From: Astyanax mexicanus
Taxonomy: Eukaryota > Chordata > Actinopteri > Characiformes > Acestrorhamphidae
Assembly: GCF_023375975.1 (NCBI RefSeq)
Contig: NC_064425.1
Coordinates: 33,248,344 to 33,312,343, forward strand
Direction of reading: 5' to 3'
Length of the DNA: 64,000 bases
Shown here: positions 56,870 to 64,000 of the stretch, in pieces
Layout: every line of letters starts with the position of its first letter
Numbering within the stretch: position 1 is the stretch's first letter
Made by a program: the position numbers and the translations under genes
The notes under the pieces: generated by a model
Databases searched by the model: none
What the model was told of the DNA's origin: nothing
The model's input: only the letters and a program-made list of their open reading frames with translations

Positions 56870-57340
56870 TATGTTATGTAACACTTGCCTTGCGTGACTC
56901 AAAATACGTGAAAAGCATGATCTAATTCTATGAATTATTCATGGGTGTGGTTAACTTTGGGCGTAACGTAAAATAAACCAATCAGTGCGTCACTTGTCAT
57001 TCCCTTTAAGAGGCAGGTGCGCTCTGACTTTAGCACGTTGATATCTTATCAGCGCATTGCTTTTGTGCGTCTCAGCAAAGAATAGTAACCTGCTTGTTCA
57101 CACTGTGAAGGTACACCTGTAGTTCATTTAAGAGAACATTGTTGAGTTAAATGTTGGGTTTGTGCTCTGCAGCGCATGTAACAAGTGGGGGTGTACGCAT
57201 GCTGATCGCACCTATAAAAATTAATTCTGACTGTTGACTGTTGTCAGGGTTTTAAGCAGTCAGTGGCACACCTGTGTTTTCCACTTCCAAAATAGAAACA
57301 TGCCAGAAATGTACCTGAACACATCTCATTTCCAGACCAC
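56870..57340 (+). mobile_element. Harbinger-like element, copy 5
   Basis: Shares AAATAAACCAATCAG, CATTCCCTTTAAGAGGCAGG, CTCAGCAAAGAATAGTAACC and CACTGTGAAGGTACACC with copies 1 and 2. It ends with the GTCAGTGGCACACCTGTG and TGTACCTGAACACATCTCAT blocks. The Myb-like exon is broken by stops. Confidence 0.5.
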
Positions 57341-58594
57341 CACGCCCATCAGTGTAGACTTATTTCTAAGCTCTGATTCTATTTTAACAGCATGGGTGCA
57401 AGGAATTCAAATAGGGGTGTATCCCCATGCCCCTAACTCACCATCAGTGTGCCATGTTGCCTACCAGGACTACCTTCCCTTGGTTATGCAGCTATATTTT
57501 ACAGAACAGCTGAGTGCCTGATCACAGCTTTTAAGGCTATAAGAGCAAGTTACCATTTTCTTTACTGAAGTGCACCTTCATGTTGGCTGAGAACTGCAGA
57601 GCAGTAACTCTGTAATATCTCTCCTTTATTTTACTGTTCTTTTGCAGAAAAACTATTTAAAGTGTACTTTTAGATTATAGTTTTTATAGTATTTTTACAA
57701 TACTTCATATGAAACTAAAGACCCCAGATGTTTAGAGTTCACATGATTATTGTAAAGACTATTTGCTTATAATTTATTTATAACTTATAATTTATTCATA
57801 CCAAAACATACTTTAAATGAATGTACAGTAAATTACTGTTCTTATAATGCCATATTATGCTGTATTTAATTTTTGCAGTTAACTGTCTTTTTCAGTCATT
57901 TATATTTGGGATATATCCAACATATTACCATTAATTAAGATGAAAACCATCAACAACTTATTATTTTATGTGGATTAAGGAGGTTCTTAGCTTTGTCAGG
58001 TTAGAAACAATGAGGTGCAGAATAAATAGAATGAATACATCTACAAGTAAAAAATAAAATAATAAAACACAAAACCCTTTTTCATCAATTCATAGAAAGC
58101 TTACCTCTCTCACTATATGTACATAATAGAAAATACCCTGTATCGACTTTCCATAATGCTAAACCAAATGTACAGTGGATGATATTGTTAATCATTTTTG
58201 TTATTTTTTGTCTTGTAATATTTATTTATTTTTTTTAACTTTTCCCTTTTTATATAATAGCTGTTCCTGTAACGTGACGTAAAACCAATAAAGAACAAAG
58301 GAAAGCTTCAAGTTCATGACGACAGTAACAAAACACGTGATTATGTAAGAGCTCTCACATCCTGAACCATTGTCCCGTCCCCAAGTCTCTCAAAATATGT
58401 ATCAGTTTGGACTTCTTCATGCAGACTGATTGCACATCTTGCCCCTTTTCAACTGGAGTGCTGATAGTGTTGTGTTTGATAGAAAGGCCCGGCGGGGGGA
58501 TGGATACGGTCTGCGCTGCGTTTCCTGATCTTTACACTGCGCAGACAGAGCGACGCACAGAAGACAGGAAGTCAGCGATCATCCCTCATCCATC
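57341..58594. other. No supported gene
   Basis: AT-rich. Nothing recognised apart from a short resemblance of 57540-57600 to 11945-12010. Confidence 0.25.
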
Positions 58595-61405
58595 ATAACC
58601 ACACACTCCTGCCTCCCAGCCATCACGAGTCCTCACAACGTCAGAGCTTATATCCGCTTTATATACCAACACAACACACTAACACACACTTATACACACT
58701 AACACACACTCCTGCCTCCCAGCCATCACGAGTCCTCACAACGTCAGAGCTTATATCCGCTTTATATACCAACACAACACACTAACACACACTTATACAC
58801 ACTAACACACACTCCTGCCTCCCAGCCGCCACGAGTCCTCACAAAGTCAGAGCTTATATCCGCTTTATATACCAACACAACTCACTAACACACACTTATA
58901 CACACTAACACACACTCCTGCCTCCCAGCCGCCACGAGTCCTAACAACGACAGAGCTCATATCCGCTTTATATACCAACACAACTCACTAACACACACTT
59001 ATACACACTAACACACAATCCTGCCTTCCAGCCGACACAAGTCCTCACAACGCCAGAGCTTATATCCCCTTTATATACCAACACAACACACTAACACACA
59101 CTTATACACACTAACACACACTCCTGCCTCCCAGCCGACACGAGTCCTCACAAAGTCAGAGCTTATATCCGCTTTATATACCAACACAACTCACTAACAC
59201 ACACTTATACACACTAACACACACTCCTGCCTCCCAGCCATCACGAGTCCTCACAACGTCAGACCTTATATCCGCTTTATATACCAACACAACACACTAA
59301 CACACACTTATACACACTAACACACACTCCTGCCTCCCAGCCGCCACGAGTCCTAACAACGACAGAGCTCATATCCGCTTTATATGCCAACACAACTCAC
59401 TAACACACACTTATACACACTAACACACAATCCTGCCTTCCAGCCGACACAAGTCCTCACAACGACAGAGCTTATATCCGTATTATATACCAACACAACA
59501 CACTAACACACACTTATACACACTAACACACACTCCTGCCTCCCAGCCGCCACGAGTCCTAACAACGACAGAGCTCATATCCGCTTTATATACCAACACA
59601 ACACACTAACACACACTTATACACACTAACACACACTCCTGCCTCCCAGCCGACACAAGTCCTCACAACGACAGAGCTTATATCCGTATTATATACCAAC
59701 ACAACACACTAACACACACTCCTGCCTCCCAGCCGCCACGAGTCCTAACAACGACAGAGCTCATATCCGCTTTATATACCAACACAACACACTAACACAC
59801 ACTTATACACACTAACACACACTCCTGCCTCCCAGCCGACACGAGTCCTCACAAAGTCAGAGCTTATATCCGCTTTATATACCAACACAACTCACTAACA
59901 CACACTTATACACACTAACACACAATCCTGCCTTCCAGCCGACACAAGTCCTCACAACGCCAGAGCTTATATCCGCTTTATATACCAACACAACTCACTA
60001 ACACACACTTATACACACTAACACACAATCCTGCCTTCCAGCCGACACAAGTCCTCACAACGCCAGAGCTTATATCCCCTTTATATACCAACACAACACA
60101 CTAACACACACTCCTGCCTCCCAGCCGACACGAGTCCTCACAACGACAGTGCTCATATCCGTATTATATACCAACACAACACACTAACACACAATCCTGC
60201 CTCCCAGCCATCATGGGTCCTCACAACGACAGAGCTCATATCCGCTTTATATACCAACACAACTCACTAACACACACTTATACACACTAACACACAATCC
60301 TGCCTTCCAGCCGACACAAATCCTCACAACGCCAGAGCTCATAACTGCATTATATACCAACACAACTCACTAACACACACTTATACACACTAACACACAA
60401 TCCTGCCTTCCAGCCGACACAAGTCCTCACAATGCCAGAGCTCATATCCGCTTTATATACCAACACAACACACTAACACACACTAACACACACTCCTGCC
60501 TCCCAGCCGACACGAGTCCTCACAACGACAGAGCTTATATCCGTATTATATACCAACACAACACACTAACACACTTATACACACTAACACACACTCCTGC
60601 CTCCCAGCCGACACGAGTCCTCACAACGCCAGAGCTTATATCCCCTTTATATACCAACACAACACACTAACACACACTCCTACCTCCCAGCCGACACAAG
60701 TCCTCACAACGTCAGAGCTTATATCCCCTTTATATACCAACACAACACACTAACACACACTTATACACACTAACACACACTCCTGCCTCCCAGCCGACAC
60801 GAGTCCTCACAATGTCAGAGCTTATATCCGCTTTATATACCAACACAACACACTAACACACACTTATACACACTCCTGCCTCCCAGCCGACACGAGTCCT
60901 CACAACGTCAAAGCTCATATCCGCTTTATATACCAACACAACACACTAACACACACTTATACACACTAACACACACTTATACACACTAACACACACTCCT
61001 GCCTCCCAGCCGACACGAGTCCTCACAATGTCAGAGCTTATATCCGCTTTATATACCAACACAACACACTAACACAAACTTATACACATTAACACACACT
61101 CCTGCCTCCCAGCCGACACGAGTCCTCACAATGTCAGAGCTTATATCTGCTTTATATACCAACACAACACACTAACACACACTCCTGCCTGCCAGCCGTC
61201 ATGAGTCCTCACAATGTCAGAGCTTATGTCTCTGCTTTATATACCAACACAACACACTAACACACACTTATACACACTAACACACACTTATACACACTAA
61301 CACACACTTATACACACTAACACACACTCCTGCCTCCCAGCCGTCATGAGTCCTCACAATGCCAGAGCTTATGTCTCTGCTTTATATACCAACACAAAAC
61401 ACTAA
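58595..61405. repeat. 103-bp satellite array, about 27 units
   Basis: The landmark CCTGCCTCCCAGCC occurs at 58608, 58711, 58814 and 58917, exactly 103 bp apart. Each unit has a variable CCAGCCGACACGAGTCCTCA-type core, CAGAGCTTATATCCGCTTTA, TATACCAACACAAC and then CA-rich CTAACACACACTTATACACA. Core variants (GCCATCACG, GCCGCCACGAGTCCTAAC, TTCCAGCCGACACAAG) recur in non-adjacent units. The 20-bp CA-rich segment is lost in some units and expanded up to three or four times at 60940-61000 and 61255-61325. Confidence 0.95.
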
Positions 61406-61884
61406 CACATTTTCACACCAATTACAGGAACTTGAGTCAGGTGAGTTAAGTCACCCATTAATCAATAGTAGAAGAAGAAAAGAAGAGGTGTTGTGCTAAA
61501 ATCAATCTCCCTGTGACTCAGTAGTATGGCTACAGCAGATTACAGTGCTGGCGATTCTGTATCTACTGTAACTGTAGATTATCTCTTATTTATAAACAAA
61601 AATAAAAGGAATCCTAAAGACTGTGATGGGGTTATTATTAAGTCTACTCATTACCAGGACTGTAAAAGAACAGTAGGATTGTAAAGTGTTTTTAAAGCCT
61701 AGGTAACAGAAATGTAATAGTAATTGGTGCACATGTGTTACTTAACTGTGAGTATGATCTTTGTGTTGATCCTTGAGGGAGTGCGGGCGCCTTCCAGGGC
61801 TTCCTCTTATACTGTCCAGTAGAGCCCATGGCGTAGTGTAGAAGAGGGGGGAGGTAAAGGAACCTAGGAACCTGTGGAGAAGAC
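61406..61884. other. No supported gene
   Basis: Unassigned mixed sequence. Confidence 0.25.
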
Positions 61885-61888
61885 TAAA

Positions 61889-62420
61889 GCCGTATACGGA
61901 CCAGATTAGTTTCTCAGGGGAACCTGGGGTCATTTTCTATTTTATGGGGGGTCCTCTGTGATTTTATTCCCGTCCAGAATGACCATGTACGTGTTTTTCT
62001 CAGACGTCCTCTGACAAAATTACAGGCTGAATTACCTGCTGTTTTTTGCTGAACTTCGTGGTCCTCTGGTCATTTTAGTCCTGTCCAGACAGACATCTCT
62101 AAGTCTAATAAAATAGCCACTTCGGGTGCACGTTTCCACGGAGATCCACATAAGCACAACAGCGAGTGGAAATGGACACAGTTCACAGATGCGTTTCCAT
62201 ACGGACTCTCACATTTTGTGGTTGTGATTCATGAATTGCACTTTTGAAGTGACGCCTCCATCATGCTCCTTGTGCAAAACCTGAGATCACGTGACAGCAC
62301 GATGTTGTGGGACCAAAAAAGCCAAAAAACTCACTGTGTTCAATGTTTTATCACTGAGTAGAAGTGTGAACTATTTTTCACGAACGTCCCCCTGAGAAAA
62401 TAGTCCTGGCCGGATAGGGC
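61889..62420. mobile_element. Palindromic MITE with TAAA flanks
   Basis: Inverted ends GCCGTATACGGACCAGATTA and GCCCTATCCGGCCAGGACTA, continuing to TTTCTCAGGGG on both sides. TAAA flanks it at 61885-61888 and 62421-62424. Interior ~460 bp without a coding frame. Confidence 0.7.
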
Positions 62421-62564
62421 TAAAGGGAAGGGTTAGAAGTAAAAGAATAAATTCTATATACTTACCGGTAAATTAGAAATAGTGTATTGTATGTTTTATG
62501 TGTTTATTGTCTACCATGTTGATTAAGTAATTGATTATGTGTTTTTTTTATGTGGGTTGTGTCT

Positions 62565-62830
62565 ATTTACATTACATTACATTACATTACATTACATTCA
62601 ATTCAATTCAATTTTATTTATATAGCACTTTTTACAACAAAGGTTGTCACAAAGCCGCTTTACAGGAAAAACAGGTCCACGCCTCTTATGAGCAGCACCA
62701 CAGAGATGCCAATTTTATGGTGACACAGTGGCAAGGAAGAACTCCCTTTAAGAGGAAGAAACCTTGGAAGGAACCAAGACTCAGTCCGAGGAACCCATCC
62801 TACTCGGGTTGACCCGCTCAGTACAAACAA
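62565..62830 (-). mobile_element. LINE 3' end(s) with abutting pentanucleotide tails
   Basis: (ACATT)n runs directly into (CAATT)n and then TTTTATTTATATAGCACTTT and CAAAGCCGCTTTACAGG. The last two are the inverse of a common fish LINE 3' UTR. The (ACATT)n part has the unit of the L2 tail. Confidence 0.55.
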
Positions 62831-63390
62831 ACAACAAACAAATAACAGAACAAAACAGTACAGAGAATTAATGTGAACTATGGCTAATATAACAGGTACT
62901 AATTTATGAATATAAAAATGTGATGGGCACAAACTATAGAGCTATGGGTAATACAGAAACAGATACTGAGTGTGTTAATGGTAATCAGTGCAGGGTTGCA
63001 GAGCCGGAGTACAACACAGCGGGCAGTGGAGAGCCAGGCTGGGAACATCAGGAACAGGGCATCTCCATACATGTAAAAGAGATAGATAGAGAAAACAGAA
63101 AGGAAAGGAAGAGAAAAAATAGCAGAAGTTAGAAGGGTTGTGAAATAATTCTGATGAGTAGAAGGACAGGGCTGATTCCTGAAAGCTGGAACCACAGACG
63201 GACACATCCAGGAAGACCGGCCAGCCGGGCATCTCAGCACATGTGAGAAAGATAGAGAGAGAGAACAGAGAGGGGAGGGAAGAGAAAGGGGTTAGAATGG
63301 TTTTATAAAACTCTGCTGGAGTGGGATGGGCATTTGGCAGCAGCAGCTCAGGACATGTGGAGAGAAAGAGAAAACAGATGATTAGGACAG
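62831..63390. repeat. Purine-rich degenerate repeat
   Basis: GAGAAAGATAGAGAGAGAGAA-like stretches alternate three times with GGGCATCTC/GGACATGTG segments (63060, 63230 and 63345), giving a loose ~120-160-bp periodicity. Confidence 0.5.
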
Positions 63391-63401
63391 GGTTTATATT
63401 T

Positions 63402-63492
63402 GCATTATATATATACATATATATACATTATATATACATATACATATATATATATATATATATTTATATACATACATGCATTATATATATAC

Positions 63493-63574
<82 letters not shown>

Positions 63575-63603
63575 TTATATATACATATATACAGGGTTTA
63601 TAT
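63402..63603. repeat. TA/TACA microsatellite
   Basis: Long TA runs interrupted by ACATATA and TTTATA variants. The tyrosine/isoleucine frames seen here are products of the repeat. Confidence 0.95.
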
Positions 63604-64000
63604 ATACATTACATTTGGTAGACGCTTTTGTCCAAAGCGACTCACAACAGTCAAGTACCAAAGTAATAGGAATTAAGATAAACCATTTTTAGATAAGACT
63701 TAAAGGAGGTCGAAGGGAAATAACTGGATAGAGGAGTGAAGGAGGGGAAGAAGGAAATGAGGGTAGAAGTAGTTAGTTAGTTAGAGGTGTTAGGAGAGTA
63801 AGTGCTCTTTGAAGAGCTCTGTCTTCAGGAGTTTATTAAAGATAGTGAGAGATTCTCCTGATCTGGTAGTGGAAGGTAGTTTGTTCCACCATTGGGGAAC
63901 TCTGTATGAGAACAGTCTGGATTGCTTTGTGTGAATGTTTGTTTGGTAAAGTGAGGTGACGTTCATTGGAGGAGCGCAGCGGCCGGGAGGTAGCGTAAGC
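63604..64000 (-). mobile_element. L2-type LINE 3' end, runs off the window
   Basis: Read on the minus strand it matches the LINE at 15865-16728: the tail, GACGCTTTTGTCCAAAGCGA inverse, then the AGAGCTCTTCAAAGAGCACT block and the WWNKLPSTT-encoding part. The 103-bp block that is quadruplicated in the other copy is single here. Confidence 0.85.

Noticed and set aside
58595..61405. CRISPR-like array
   Set aside because: Units are 103 bp and contiguous, with variation inside the unit. There is no constant short repeat alternating with unique spacers, and the genome is eukaryotic.
63321..63692. Tyrosine/isoleucine-rich frames of 66-123 codons
   Set aside because: They are translations of the TA/TACA microsatellite.

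Overview
This window looks like intergenic or intronic DNA of a teleost fish. The repeat complement points that way: many Tc1-like transposons and their deletion derivatives, hAT, piggyBac and Harbinger non-autonomous elements, L2/CR1-type LINE ends with pentanucleotide tails, a tRNA-derived SINE, solo LTRs and long CA/TA microsatellites. A characiform or other ostariophysan source is possible, but that is only an inference from repeat style. I found no host protein-coding exon, tRNA, rRNA or CRISPR array that I could support. Most open frames in the window are chance frames or transposon debris.

Layout. 0-0.9 kb: GC-rich minisatellites of 30-33 bp lying in one Ala/Pro-rich frame. 0.9-6 kb: three copies of a Tc1 deletion element (family A) and two Harbinger-like elements with long inverted ends. 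6-16 kb: a piggyBac-like MITE, a Tc1 pseudogene, a 19-bp minisatellite with 76-bp higher order, a SINE and a TA microsatellite. 16-30 kb: an L2 end with a quadruplicated 103-bp block, two solo LTRs (each nested in another repeat), a Tc1 MITE nested in another Tc1, and more Tc1 relics. 31-39 kb: two head-to-tail copies of an R2-like (RLE-type) non-LTR retrotransposon, the only long intact reading frames. 39-49 kb: two more solo LTRs, a decayed Gmr1-like LTR element on the minus strand (gag with a SCAN-like capsid, protease, integrase and RNase H pieces), and a LINE 3' part. 49-58 kb: a MITE, a Tc1 pseudogene, a hAT derivative and plausibly conserved non-coding stretches. 58.6-61.4 kb: a 103-bp satellite of about 27 units. 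61.4-64 kb: a palindromic MITE, LINE tails and a TA microsatellite, ending inside another L2 copy.

The strongest observation is the R2-like pair. A 5'-truncated copy (31087-34686) is joined base-to-base to a full-length copy (34687-38990). They appear identical over 3.6 kb, and one insertion site flanks the whole pair. The uninterrupted site is preserved in the opposite arm of the inverted repeat into which the pair inserted. This is what end-to-end template jumping during one target-primed integration would leave. The inverted repeat itself carries two halves of a hammerhead-like core, suggesting a Penelope-type relic as target.
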